Assembly (NCBI GenBank): GCA_963711465.1 | Contig: CAVQEG010000001.1 | Span: forward strand, 806,001 to 870,000 | DNA from: CAVQEG01 sp963711465 | GTDB taxonomy: Bacteria > Bacteroidota > Ignavibacteria > OLB7 | DNA length: 64,000 nt | Direction: 5' to 3' | Shown: piece after piece, positions 33,111 through 42,249 of the stretch | How the letters are laid out: each line of letters opens with the position of its first letter | Position numbering within the stretch: the stretch's first letter is position 1 | The notes under the pieces: generated by a model | The model's database searches: none | Seen by the model: the letters and a program-made list of their open reading frames with translations, nothing else | Told to the model about the DNA's origin: nothing | Program-made: the position numbers and the translations under genes

Positions 33111-34337
33111 TCAGCGACGTCCGAGCGCATCGAGGCCGTGCGCTATCCTGGCGATTCCTTTCTCGATCGCATCGTCGCTGCATGCGAACGAGATGCGGAT
33201 CGATGCGTCGTCGCCGAACGCGCCGCCTGGTACAACGGCGACATGATGCTCCTTGAGAAGATATTCGGCCATCCCCGCGCTGTCCGCGGCCCGTTCGCAG
33301 TAGTATGCCGTGACGTCCAGCAGGACGTAGAACGCGCCGTCGGGTCGCCGGAATCGAACCGACGGAATCTCCTCGAGCAAGCGGCTGGTGAGCTCCCGCC
33401 GACGAGCAAACGTCTCGACCATCCGCTCGACATCGGCCGCCGCACCGGTGAGCGCGGCGAGCGCGGCCTTCTGACTGATCGAGGTGGGATTGCTCGTGAT
33501 CTGACTCTGAAATACACCGGCTGCATCGATCACCTCGCGGGGCCCGGTCATGTAGCCAATGCGCCATCCGGTCATCGCGAAGGCTTTCGAGACGCCATTG
33601 ACCGTGATCGCAAGGTCCCGCGCCGGCTCCAGCGAGCCGATCGATACGTGTCGATTGCCGTCGAAAACGATCTTCTCGTAGAGTTCATCGGAAATCACGT
33701 ACAGCCCCAGTTCCGCAACGACTTCGGCAATCTCCTGCAGTTCAGCGCGGGTATACATTGCGCCGGACGGATTCGAGGGAGAATTCAGAAACAGTGCCCG
33801 CGTGCGCGATGTCGCTGCAGACCGAATCTGCGTCGTCGTCACCTTGTAGGACTGGTCGAGCCCCGACGCGAGCACCACCGGACGCGCTCCGACCAGCCGC
33901 ACCATTTCGGGATAGCTCACCCAGTAGGGGGCGGGCACGAGTACTTCATCATCCTCCGAGCAGATCGCGAGCAACGCGTTGTAGATCGACTGCTTTCCCC
34001 CGCAGGAGACCAGTACAGTTTCCGCGGTGGCATGAATGCCGTTGTCCCGCTCGAACTTCTCGGCAGCGGCCTGTCGCAGCTCCGGAATTCCGCTCGATTG
34101 CGTGTAGTGCGTGAAGTCGTTCTCGATGGCTGCGATCGCCGCACGCTTGACGATGTCGGGAGAGGGGAAGTCGGGTTCGCCCGTCGACAGCGAAATGACG
34201 TCGACGCCCGCGGCCTGCATACGCTTCGCCTCGGCCGCAATGGCCAGCGTCGTCGATTCGTGGACGACGCAAGCGCGGGTCGACAGCGGATGCGCGTGTG
34301 GTGTCTCGGCGATGTCGGCAGCTCTGCGGTTGGTCAT
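33111..34337 (-). CDS. PLP-dependent class I aminotransferase (aspartate aminotransferase type)
   Basis: The 408-residue enzyme has fold-type I motifs: LSTGEPDFPSPDIV at the substrate arm, HYTQSSGIPELRQAAAEKF, NSPSNPSGAMYTRAEL, SDELYEKIVFDG, and the PLP lysine in NGVSKAFAMTGWRIGYM. It matches the AspC/PatA subgroup that moves amino groups among aspartate, glutamate and prephenate. Its ATG at 34337 overlaps the dnaE stop by four bases (ATGA), so the two are coupled. The in-frame start at 34733 lies inside dnaE and was rejected. Confidence 0.9.
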   Translation of the reverse strand: MTNRRAADIAETPHAHPLSTRACVVHESTTLAIAAEAKRMQAAGVDVISLSTGEPDFPSPDIVKRAAIAAIENDFTHYTQSSGIPELRQAAAEKFERDNGIHATAETVLVSCGGKQSIYNALLAICSEDDEVLVPAPYWVSYPEMVRLVGARPVVLASGLDQSYKVTTTQIRSAATSRTRALFLNSPSNPSGAMYTRAELQEIAEVVAELGLYVISDELYEKIVFDGNRHVSIGSLEPARDLAITVNGVSKAFAMTGWRIGYMTGPREVIDAAGVFQSQITSNPTSISQKAALAALTGAAADVERMVETFARRRELTSRLLEEIPSVRFRRPDGAFYVLLDVTAYYCERAADSAGMAEYLLKEHHVAVVPGGAFGDDASIRISFACSDDAIEKGIARIAHGLDALGRR

Positions 34338-37300
34338 TGTCCGACGAGTTTGACGTTCGATTGTCCGTAGATCGCTCCCAATCCCTCGAGCAGATCGTCG
34401 CTCGGAGTCAGCGTGAAGCGCGTGGTCGCCCAGCGCCCGGTCAGCTCCCGATCGTGATTGTAGATGCGGAAGACACATTGCAGTTCGCCGCGATTGCGAC
34501 GGAACACCTCCACGGTCCTGTCGACTGCGTCCTCGTCGACGCTCGAGAGCTGCACGTTGATGGCAATACCGCCGGCAAAGCGGGCGCGCCCTTCGTCGAT
34601 TGGCACCACCTCCTCGGCGATGATCTTGATGCCGTCCGAACCATTGCGTTCGGCTCGCCCGCCGACGTAGACCATGGCTCCGGTCTGCAGCAATTGACCG
34701 AACGCACGGTAGGCATCGCTCCAGAACACGCACTCCGCCTTTCCGGTGAAGTCCTCGATGGTGACGAAGGCAATCTGATTTTCCCGCCGATCGAGCTTTG
34801 TGCGGATCGCCGTGATGATGCCGCAGGCACGCACCGGAGCGTCGAAGCGAACATCTTCGGAGACCTCACCCAGTTTCACCTGAGCGAACGCGTCGACTTC
34901 CGTGCTGTAGTCCTCCAACGGGTGGCCGCTCACGTAGAAGTTGAGCACCTCTTTCTCCCTGGCCAGGCGCTCGTTTCGAGGCCAGTCCCCGACGTGCGGA
35001 AGGTCGGGCTCCGGAATCGTCCCGCCGGATTCCTCCGTGGCGAAGAGCGACTCCATGCCACTGGCGTCACTCTCGGCACATGCCGCCGCGTAGCTCAGTG
35101 CCGCATCGATCGCTTCGAAGCAACCTCGCCGGTTCGGATGGAGTGAATCGAAGGCGCCCGACTGGACGAGCGATTCGATCAGCCGACGGTTGACCTGCGG
35201 GCATCCGGCATGGCGTCGGGTGAAATCAAAAATCGAGGTGAAGGGGCCGTCCTCCTCGCGTCGCCGGAGAATCTCCCCGACCGCTCCCACACCGACGTTG
35301 CGAATAGCCGCTAGTCCGAATCGAATTCCTTCGTCCCCGACCGAAAAGTCGATCAGACTCCGATTCACGTCCGGCGGCTGCACGGCGATGGAGAATCGCC
35401 GACACTCATCGATCAGCTTGACGACCTTCGACAGATCGTTCGCATCGGCGCTCATGTTCGCCGCCATGAACTCAGCCGTGTAGTTCGCCTTCAGATACGC
35501 TGTCTGGTAGGCGAGGTAGCTGTAGGCGAGGGAGTGGCTCTTGTTGAATCCATAGTCGGCGAACTTCACCATCATGTCCCAGATCTCACCCGCCGTCCGC
35601 TTGTCGATGCCGTTCGATTCACATCCCTCGAAGTACGTCGCCTTCATCTCCTCCATGTACTGGATCTGCTTCTTGCCCATCGCGCGACGCAGCAGGTCGG
35701 CCTGTGCCAGCGTGAAGCCGCCCAGCTGCTGCGCGATCTGCATGATCTGCTCCTGGTAGATGCAGATCCCGTACGACTTGCCGAGGATCGGCTCGAGCTT
35801 CGGATGCAGGTACTCGATCGGCTTGCGCCCGTGCTTGCGGTCGATGAACTCTGGAATGTTCTCCATCGGACCCGGCCGGTACAGCGCGTTCATCGCCGTC
35901 AGATCCTCCAGCGTCGCCGGCTTGAGATCCTTGAGGTACTTCTGCATCGGGACCGATTCGAACTGGAAGACGGCCGTGGTAAGCCCCTGACCCAGCAGCT
36001 CGTAAGTGGCTGCATCGTCCAATGGAAGCGCGTCGAGATCGATCTCGATGCCGTGCCGCTGGCGGATCAGCTCCAGCGACGTGTCGATGATCGTCAGCGT
36101 CCGCAGTCCGAGAAAGTCCATCTTCAGCAGACCCGCATCCTCGAGGTACTTCATCGTGTACTGTGAGGCCAGCCCGGAGTCCGGCGTCTTGTACAGTGGG
36201 ATGTAGTCCTCGAGCGGACCCGGAGCGATCACCACGCCGGCGGCGTGCAGCGACGAGTTGCGGCAGAATCCCTCGAGTACCTGCGAGTACTCGATCAGCT
36301 TGCGGATCTGCGGGTCCGGCGATTCCTTCACCCACCGCAGCTCCGGTCCCTCGATCGCTTCAGCGATCGACTGCACGCGGCCGAACTTCACCTGAATCTT
36401 GTCGGTGATCTGGTTGATCGTCGACAGGGGAATTCCCAGCACTCGTCCCACGTCCTTCAGCACCGCCCTCGCCGAAAGCGTTCCGAACGTGATGATCTGC
36501 GCCACCGCGCTCTCGCCATACTTCTTCTTCACGTACTCGATCACCAGCTCCCGCTTGTTGTCCGCGAAATCGATGTCGATATCCGGCATCGAGACGCGCT
36601 CGGGATTCAGGAATCGCTCGAAGAGCAGGTCGTACTTCAGCGGATCGACGTTGGTGATGCCCAGCGCGTAGCTGACCAGACTGCCGGCGGCCGAACCGCG
36701 CCCCGGCCCGACCGACACACCCTGCGCGCGGGCAGCCGCGATGAAGTCCTGCGTGATCAGGAAGTACCCGGCGTACCCCATCTTCGTGATCACGTCCAGC
36801 TCGAACTCCGTCCGATCCCGCACCGTCTCATCCGGCTCGCCGTATCGGGCGCGGACGCCCTTCCACGTGAGCTCACCCAGATACTCGTTCAACGACTGCG
36901 ATGGCGAATCCTCCGGGATGGGGAATTCGGGCATGTAGAATTCGCGCGGGATCTCGACGTTGCACTTCTCGCTGACCGCCAGCGTATTCTCGATCGCCTC
37001 CGGCATGTCCGCGAAGAGCTCCGCCATTTCCTCGGCAGTTCGGACGTAGTAGTTGTCGGTGCCGTAGCGCAGCTCCTCCTCGACGTTGATGCGTACACCG
37101 TTCTTCGACGCGTCACGGATGTGCAGCAGCACGTTGTGCGCGACCGCGTGATCCTTGCGGATGTAGTGGCAGTCGTTGGTCGCCACCAGCTGAACGCCGA
37201 ATTCACGTGCGAGCCCGGGCATCCCCTCGAGAATCGGCTGTTCGACCGGTATGCCGTGGTTCTGCACCTCGAGATAGAAGTCATCGCCGAAGAGATCCTT

Positions 37301-37804
37301 GTACCACCGTGTCGCCTCGCGTGCCGCCTCGATGTCGTCGTTGACCAGATGGGCGCTGACGACTCCGCTGGCACACGCCGAGAGACAGACGAGACCCTCG
37401 TGAAGTTCGCTGAGGAGCTCCCGATCGATGCGTGGTTTGTAGTAGAAGCCCTCGACGTGGGCGCGGGAAGTGAGGCGGTTGAGGTTGCGGTAGCCGGTGA
37501 GATTCTTCGCGAGGAGAATGAGGTGGAAGTAGTTGCGCTTCTTCGACCGCCCTGAGACTTCGTTGAGCTGCTTGGTGTGGCGGGAGCCATCGGCGATGTA
37601 GACCTCGCAGCCGAGAATCGGCTTGACACCGTTCTTTCGCGCCTTCTGGTAGAATTCCATCAGGCCGAAATTGACGCCGTGATCGGTCAGGGCGATCGCG
37701 GGCATGTTCAGTTCGGCAGCGGCGGTAATCAGTCCGTCGACCGAGCAGGCACCGTCGAGCAGGGAGAAGTGGGTGTGGTTATGCAGATGGACGAATTCGG
37801 GCAT
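34334..37804 (-). CDS. dnaE: DNA polymerase III alpha subunit
   Basis: The 1156-residue replicative polymerase begins with the PHP domain (FVHLHNHTHFSLLDGACSVD, LTDHGVNFGLMEF). The palm has VSMPDIDIDFADNKRELVIE as catalytic Asp cluster near 410, GPGRGSAAGSLVSYAL before it, and FNKSHSLAYSYLAYQTAYLK in the fingers. A tandem HhH and a C-terminal OB domain follow (CGIITAIRTKLDRRENQIAF, VYVGGRAERNG). ATG 37804 gives MPEFVHLHNH, the family start; a longer start at 37864 adds an Arg-rich tail. It is cotranscribed with the aminotransferase and lies 131 bases after the glycosyltransferase gene. Confidence 0.97.
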   Translation of the reverse strand: MPEFVHLHNHTHFSLLDGACSVDGLITAAAELNMPAIALTDHGVNFGLMEFYQKARKNGVKPILGCEVYIADGSRHTKQLNEVSGRSKKRNYFHLILLAKNLTGYRNLNRLTSRAHVEGFYYKPRIDRELLSELHEGLVCLSACASGVVSAHLVNDDIEAAREATRWYKDLFGDDFYLEVQNHGIPVEQPILEGMPGLAREFGVQLVATNDCHYIRKDHAVAHNVLLHIRDASKNGVRINVEEELRYGTDNYYVRTAEEMAELFADMPEAIENTLAVSEKCNVEIPREFYMPEFPIPEDSPSQSLNEYLGELTWKGVRARYGEPDETVRDRTEFELDVITKMGYAGYFLITQDFIAAARAQGVSVGPGRGSAAGSLVSYALGITNVDPLKYDLLFERFLNPERVSMPDIDIDFADNKRELVIEYVKKKYGESAVAQIITFGTLSARAVLKDVGRVLGIPLSTINQITDKIQVKFGRVQSIAEAIEGPELRWVKESPDPQIRKLIEYSQVLEGFCRNSSLHAAGVVIAPGPLEDYIPLYKTPDSGLASQYTMKYLEDAGLLKMDFLGLRTLTIIDTSLELIRQRHGIEIDLDALPLDDAATYELLGQGLTTAVFQFESVPMQKYLKDLKPATLEDLTAMNALYRPGPMENIPEFIDRKHGRKPIEYLHPKLEPILGKSYGICIYQEQIMQIAQQLGGFTLAQADLLRRAMGKKQIQYMEEMKATYFEGCESNGIDKRTAGEIWDMMVKFADYGFNKSHSLAYSYLAYQTAYLKANYTAEFMAANMSADANDLSKVVKLIDECRRFSIAVQPPDVNRSLIDFSVGDEGIRFGLAAIRNVGVGAVGEILRRREEDGPFTSIFDFTRRHAGCPQVNRRLIESLVQSGAFDSLHPNRRGCFEAIDAALSYAAACAESDASGMESLFATEESGGTIPEPDLPHVGDWPRNERLAREKEVLNFYVSGHPLEDYSTEVDAFAQVKLGEVSEDVRFDAPVRACGIITAIRTKLDRRENQIAFVTIEDFTGKAECVFWSDAYRAFGQLLQTGAMVYVGGRAERNGSDGIKIIAEEVVPIDEGRARFAGGIAINVQLSSVDEDAVDRTVEVFRRNRGELQCVFRIYNHDRELTGRWATTRFTLTPSDDLLEGLGAIYGQSNVKLVGQ

Positions 37805-37935
37805 GGCGAGGGCGAGGTCTCGGAGGTTCCAGGAAGCACAACCACGTGGCGACCCGCTGAACATGGGGCGGGGGGCCGACGGGAAGCCGACAAGTTAGTC
37901 ACGTGCCCGGCGACGGCCAACGAATCGGGCCGCGG

Positions 37936-38643
37936 TCACCGCGTCGGCGCGCGGCGGCGGTACCGCGCGATCGTATACAGAATCTTCGCGCCGGCCTTGA
38001 TCGTGCCGCCGACGGTACCGCTGACTTTCGAGGTGCCGATTCGACGGCGATAGCTCACCGGAACCTCAGTCCATCGCAGCCCAGCACGCACCGCCTTGAT
38101 CTGCATCTCCACCGTCCATCCAAAGTTCCGGTCCTTCATGTCCAGACGCTCGAGCGCTTCGAGCGTGATCGCGCGGAACGGCCCGAGGTCGGTGAATCGC
38201 GCACCCCACAAATGGCGAATCAGAAACGTCGCCAGCCGGTTGCCGAACACTGCCTGCGGTGGCATCGAACCCGGTTCACGGCTGCCGAGCGTTCGCGAAC
38301 CGATCACCATCTCGAACCCTTCGTCGACGATCTTTCCAAGCAGGCCGGAGGCCTCCTCGGGATGGTCGGCGTAGTCGGCGTCGAGAAACACGATCACCTC
38401 GGCTTCCATCGCCCGTGCCGTTGCGATCCCCCGCAGGCACGCCGCGCCGTATCCTCGCTCGGGTTCCTCTACGACGATGGCTCCCGCCTCACGGGCCCGC
38501 TGCGCCGTGGCGTCGGAGGAAGCATTGTCGACCACGACGACGGCATCGATCAGACTACCGGGCAGATCGGCAAGCACGCGTCCGATGGAACGCTCTTCAT
38601 TGAATGCCGGGATGATCGCAATTATGCGTGGTGTCGCGTTCAC
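37936..38643 (-). CDS. Glycosyltransferase family 2 (polyprenyl-phosphate hexose synthase-like)
   Basis: The 235-residue enzyme has the GT-A fold of DPM1/polyprenyl-phosphate glycosyltransferases: IAIIPAFNEERSIGRVL, VVVDNASSDATAQRAREAG, the metal motif VIVFLDADYADHPEEA, and YRRRIGTSKVSGTVGG near the end. It has no C-terminal membrane helices, so it is a soluble or peripheral transferase. It starts at GTG 38643, overlapping the livF stop by four bases. Confidence 0.87.
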   Translation of the reverse strand: MNATPRIIAIIPAFNEERSIGRVLADLPGSLIDAVVVVDNASSDATAQRAREAGAIVVEEPERGYGAACLRGIATARAMEAEVIVFLDADYADHPEEASGLLGKIVDEGFEMVIGSRTLGSREPGSMPPQAVFGNRLATFLIRHLWGARFTDLGPFRAITLEALERLDMKDRNFGWTVEMQIKAVRAGLRWTEVPVSYRRRIGTSKVSGTVGGTIKAGAKILYTIARYRRRAPTR

Positions 38644-39347
38644 ATTCCCAGGTAGGCACGCTGGACCTCCTCGTTCCTCGCAAGATCGCGCGCCTGTCCC
38701 TGTAGAATTATCTCACCGGTTTCAAGCACGTATCCGTGACTGGCGACGTTGAGCGCCATGTGCGCGTTCTGTTCGACCAGCAGTATCGTCGTGCCCGTAT
38801 CGCGATTGATTTCAGTGATCTTTTCGAAGATCTGCTTGACGAGCAGCGGCGCGATTCCAAGGGACGGTTCGTCGAGCAGCAACAGCTTCGGGCTCGCCAT
38901 CAATGCGCGGGCAATTGCCAGCATCTGCTGTTCACCGCCGGAGAGGGTGCCGCCCCGCTGTCTCATCCGTTCCTTCAGCCGGGGAAATACCGTGTAGTTG
39001 TATTCCAGATCCCGCTGAATTGCCTTCCGGTCATTGCGCAGGTAGGCCCCCATCATGAGGTTCTCCCGCACGCTCAGATCCGGAAAAATCATTCGTCCCT
39101 CGGGTGACTGCGAGACTCCGAGCCGCACGATCTCATGGGGTGGATGATTGAAGATGTCTTTCCCGTCGAACGTGATGCGACCGCCTGCGGCCTTGATGAG
39201 ACCCGAAATCGTGCGAAGGGTGGTAGTCTTTCCGGCACCGTTGGCACCGATAAGCGTGACGATCGATCGGTCCGGCACCTCGAAGCTGATGCCCCGGATT
39301 GCTTTGATCGCGCCGTAATTGACTTCGAGGTTCTCTACTGTGAGCAT
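38640..39347 (-). CDS. livF: Branched-chain amino acid ABC transporter ATPase LivF
   Basis: The 235-residue ATPase has LTVENLEVNYGAIKAIRGIS, Walker A LIGANGAGKTTTLRTISGL, signature LSGGEQQMLAIARALMASP, Walker B LLLLDEPSLGIAP and the H-loop VEQNAHMALNVA. The family-typical order LivH-LivM-LivG-LivF is kept. ATG 39347 (MLTVENLEVNYG) is the family start. Its stop overlaps the glycosyltransferase start. Confidence 0.95.
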   Translation of the reverse strand: MLTVENLEVNYGAIKAIRGISFEVPDRSIVTLIGANGAGKTTTLRTISGLIKAAGGRITFDGKDIFNHPPHEIVRLGVSQSPEGRMIFPDLSVRENLMMGAYLRNDRKAIQRDLEYNYTVFPRLKERMRQRGGTLSGGEQQMLAIARALMASPKLLLLDEPSLGIAPLLVKQIFEKITEINRDTGTTILLVEQNAHMALNVASHGYVLETGEIILQGQARDLARNEEVQRAYLGM

Positions 39348-39411
39348 CGGTTGTTCAGCGATTCGAGTGCGCGGTGTCGAGTCAGCCGCAGTTGCGCAGC
39401 GAAGCCACTTC

Positions 39412-40221
39412 TCAGGCGGCCTCTCCGAGGTAGGCTTCGATAACCTTCGGATTCGCCTTGACGTCCGCCGGCGTGCCGCTTGCGATTTTGACTCCATAAT
39501 CGAGCACGGAAATGCGCTCGCAGATTCCCATCACCACCTTCATATCGTGCTCGATCAGCACGATCGCAAGTTTGAACTCCTTGCGCACGTAGCGGATCAG
39601 CGTCATCAGTTCCGATTTCTCCGTCGGATTCATTCCGGCTGCCGGTTCATCGAGCAGCAGCAGTTTCGGACTCGTCGCCAGCGCGCGAACGATTTCCACG
39701 CGGCGCTGGTCGCCGTAGCTGAGGTTCCGGGCCAGCTCGTCCTTGTAGCGCAGGAGGTTGAACATATCCAGCAAGCGGTCGCTCTCTCGATCGAATTCCT
39801 TCTGCTCGCGATGATACGGGCCCAGCTGGAGAATCGATCCCAGCAGCCCGGTGCGTTCGGAATTGATGAATCCTACGCGAACGTTCTCCGAAACCGTCAG
39901 TGACGGAAACAGCCGGATGTTCTGAAACGTCCGGGCAATTCCGGCGTGGGCAATTTCGCTCGGGCGCATCCCGACGATGCTCTTGCCGTCGAACAGAATT
40001 CGTCCTTCGGTGGGCACATAGACGCCGGTAATCATGTTGAACACCGTCGTCTTTCCCGCGCCATTGGGGCCGATGATCCCGATCAGATCGTTCGGACCGA
40101 CGTCCTCGCTCACCGCGTCGACGGCGGTAAGTCCGCCGAATCGCATCGTCACGTTGTCCAGCTGCAAAAGTGCCATTTCGGCGCGTGGATCATCCATTGT
40201 TTGAATTTGTCCCCGGGTCAT
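39412..40221 (-). CDS. livG: Branched-chain amino acid ABC transporter ATPase LivG
   Basis: The ATPase has LLQLDNVTMRFGGLTAVDAV, Walker A IGIIGPNGAGKTTVFNMITG, signature LSYGDQRRVEIVRALATSP, Walker B LLLLDEPAAGMNPTE and the LivG-typical insertion with FQNIRLFPSLTVSENV. Two or three starts are possible. I give 40221 because its ATGA overlaps the livM stop; the ATG at 40176 (MALLQLDNVTMRFGG) is the family-like alternative. Confidence 0.93.
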   Translation of the reverse strand: MTRGQIQTMDDPRAEMALLQLDNVTMRFGGLTAVDAVSEDVGPNDLIGIIGPNGAGKTTVFNMITGVYVPTEGRILFDGKSIVGMRPSEIAHAGIARTFQNIRLFPSLTVSENVRVGFINSERTGLLGSILQLGPYHREQKEFDRESDRLLDMFNLLRYKDELARNLSYGDQRRVEIVRALATSPKLLLLDEPAAGMNPTEKSELMTLIRYVRKEFKLAIVLIEHDMKVVMGICERISVLDYGVKIASGTPADVKANPKVIEAYLGEAA

Positions 40222-41240
40222 CCCTCGATGGCAGGAGGCTGTTGCTGTCGCCTCGATGCGAGCCACTTCCGGACCATTTTCAGCAATTGAAAGTCACCGA
40301 AAAGTCCCTGGGGACGCAGGAGCATGAGGACGATCAGCACGAGGGAATAGATGCTCATTCGGAAATCGCGGAACTTCACGCCGAAGAGGACGAAGTCGCG
40401 CAACGCCTCGGGCAGATAGGTCAGCAGCGCCGCGGCGAAGAGCACGCCGTAGGTCGATCCCATTCCACCGAGGATGACCATGACCACGATCTCGACCGAC
40501 TTGAGGAAATTGAAATCCTCGGGACGGATCAACTGGTTGTAATGGGCATACAGACCGCCGGCGATACCGGCGAAGAACGCGCCGATGACGAAGGCGACCA
40601 CCTTGTAGCGCGTCGTGTCGACACCCATTGCCTCGGCAGCGACTTCGTCGTCGCGGACGGCGAGAAATCCCTTTCCGTAGGTGGAGCGGATCAGCATCTG
40701 AATGATGAAGACCACCACGACCAGCGTGGCGAACACCCAGATGAAGGTGGAATACCGAGGGAGGTTGCCCATTCCGAGCGAACCGCCGACCACATCGATG
40801 TTCTGCAGAATCACCCGGATCATTTCGCCGAAACCGAGCGTCACGATCGCCAGATAATCGCCCTTCAATCGAAGCGAGGGAATTCCCACGATCACGCCGA
40901 CGACCGCCGCGACCAGTCCGCCGACGAGCAGTCCGACGAAGAACATCAGATCCTGACCGACACCACCCGGCACCGAGCCGACCAGTGCCGGAACGATCAG
41001 GGTCATGAACGAAGCGGTCGAATACGCACCGACGGCCATGAATCCCGCGTGGCCGAGCGAGAACTGCCCGGTGAACCCATTGATCAGGTTCAGCGACACC
41101 GCCAGGATCATATTGACGCCGATATTGACCACGATGCGCTGGTCGTACGAACCGAGCGACGCGTCGAATACGAACGACAGGAGGTAGACGGCGATCAGCG
41201 CTCCGAAGAGGGCGAGATATGGGCGGATGGTCTTGCTCAT
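40218..41240 (-). CDS. livM: Branched-chain amino acid ABC permease LivM
   Basis: The 340-residue membrane protein has about nine helices with family motifs LNLINGFTGQFSLGHAGFMA near residue 50 and DDEVAAEAMGVDTTRYKVVA and FVIGAFFAGIAGGLYAHYNQ in the second half. It forms the transmembrane pore with LivH. Its ATGA overlaps the livH stop, and its own stop overlaps livG. Confidence 0.95.
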   Translation of the reverse strand: MSKTIRPYLALFGALIAVYLLSFVFDASLGSYDQRIVVNIGVNMILAVSLNLINGFTGQFSLGHAGFMAVGAYSTASFMTLIVPALVGSVPGGVGQDLMFFVGLLVGGLVAAVVGVIVGIPSLRLKGDYLAIVTLGFGEMIRVILQNIDVVGGSLGMGNLPRYSTFIWVFATLVVVVFIIQMLIRSTYGKGFLAVRDDEVAAEAMGVDTTRYKVVAFVIGAFFAGIAGGLYAHYNQLIRPEDFNFLKSVEIVVMVILGGMGSTYGVLFAAALLTYLPEALRDFVLFGVKFRDFRMSIYSLVLIVLMLLRPQGLFGDFQLLKMVRKWLASRRQQQPPAIEG

Positions 41241-42142
41241 ACCTTTTCGCTCCCTCCCTTGCCGAAGAGTCCCGACGGCTTGAAAATCAGAATCACGATG
41301 AGGATCGCGAAGACGATGGCGTCCCGATATCCGGGAGATATATATCCGGCCGTCAACGTCTCGGCCACGCCGATGATGAAGCCGCCGGCCGCCGCACCGG
41401 GAATATTTCCGATACCACCAAGCACCGCTGCCACGAACGATTTCAGGCCCGGAAGAATTCCCATCAACGGGTTGATCTTCGGGTAGGTCATCGCGTACAG
41501 CGTCGCGCCTGCACCCGCAAGGGCCGAACCGACGAAGAACGTGAAGGAGATGATCCTGTTGGTGTTGATCCCCATCAACGACGCGGCGTTGAGGTTCATC
41601 GAGGTCGCCCGCATGGCGGTACCGATCTTCGTGTTCTGCACGAGCAGGCGGAGCCCGATCAGCAGCACGATCGACACGGTGAACACGATGACGTCCAGCG
41701 AGGCAATCGACAGACCGCCGACGTGGATGATCGAGCTCTTGACCAGCGTCGGATAGGTCTTGTAATCGGCACCGAAGACGTTGGGAAGCTGTCCGGTGTA
41801 TTCGAGGAAGAACGACACTCCGATTGCGGTAATCAGCACGGTGAGCTTCGGTCGATCACGCAGCGGGCGGTATGCGAGGAATTCGATCACGACACCGAGG
41901 ACACCGCATCCGACCATTGCAATCAGCATGATCACGAGCGCCGTCCAGTAGCCTTCGCCCATCGATGAGACGATATAGGGGAAGGTGAAGAACCCGATGT
42001 AGGTGCCGACCATGAACACGTCGCCGTGCGCGAAATTGATGAAGCGCAGCACGCCATAGATCATGGTGTAACCCAACGCGAGCAGCGCGTAGATCGCGCC
42101 GAGCGAGAGCCCGTTGATCAGCTGTTGGAGCAGTTCGTTCAT
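41237..42142 (-). CDS. livH: Branched-chain amino acid ABC permease LivH
   Basis: The 301-residue permease begins MNELLQQLINGLSLGAIYAL and carries LALGYTMIYGVLRFINFAHG and ALGAGATLYAM-like segments with MRATSMNLNAASLMGINTNR in the cytosolic loop. It pairs with LivM. It starts 107 bases after the binding-protein gene. Confidence 0.95.
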   Translation of the reverse strand: MNELLQQLINGLSLGAIYALLALGYTMIYGVLRFINFAHGDVFMVGTYIGFFTFPYIVSSMGEGYWTALVIMLIAMVGCGVLGVVIEFLAYRPLRDRPKLTVLITAIGVSFFLEYTGQLPNVFGADYKTYPTLVKSSIIHVGGLSIASLDVIVFTVSIVLLIGLRLLVQNTKIGTAMRATSMNLNAASLMGINTNRIISFTFFVGSALAGAGATLYAMTYPKINPLMGILPGLKSFVAAVLGGIGNIPGAAAGGFIIGVAETLTAGYISPGYRDAIVFAILIVILIFKPSGLFGKGGSEKV

Positions 42143-42249
42143 CGGCAGGTGGGTTGCGAGGCGAAGCGGCTGGGCGGGCGGTTGACGACAACGGGAAGGG
42201 GGCCGGGCTGATGCGGCGCCGGCCCCCTGGATTCAGCTGTTGGCTCCGA

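Noticed and set aside
36245..37555. Plus-strand open frame of 436 codons inside dnaE
   Set aside because: It is antisense to conserved polymerase motifs; its composition is typical of a shadow frame.
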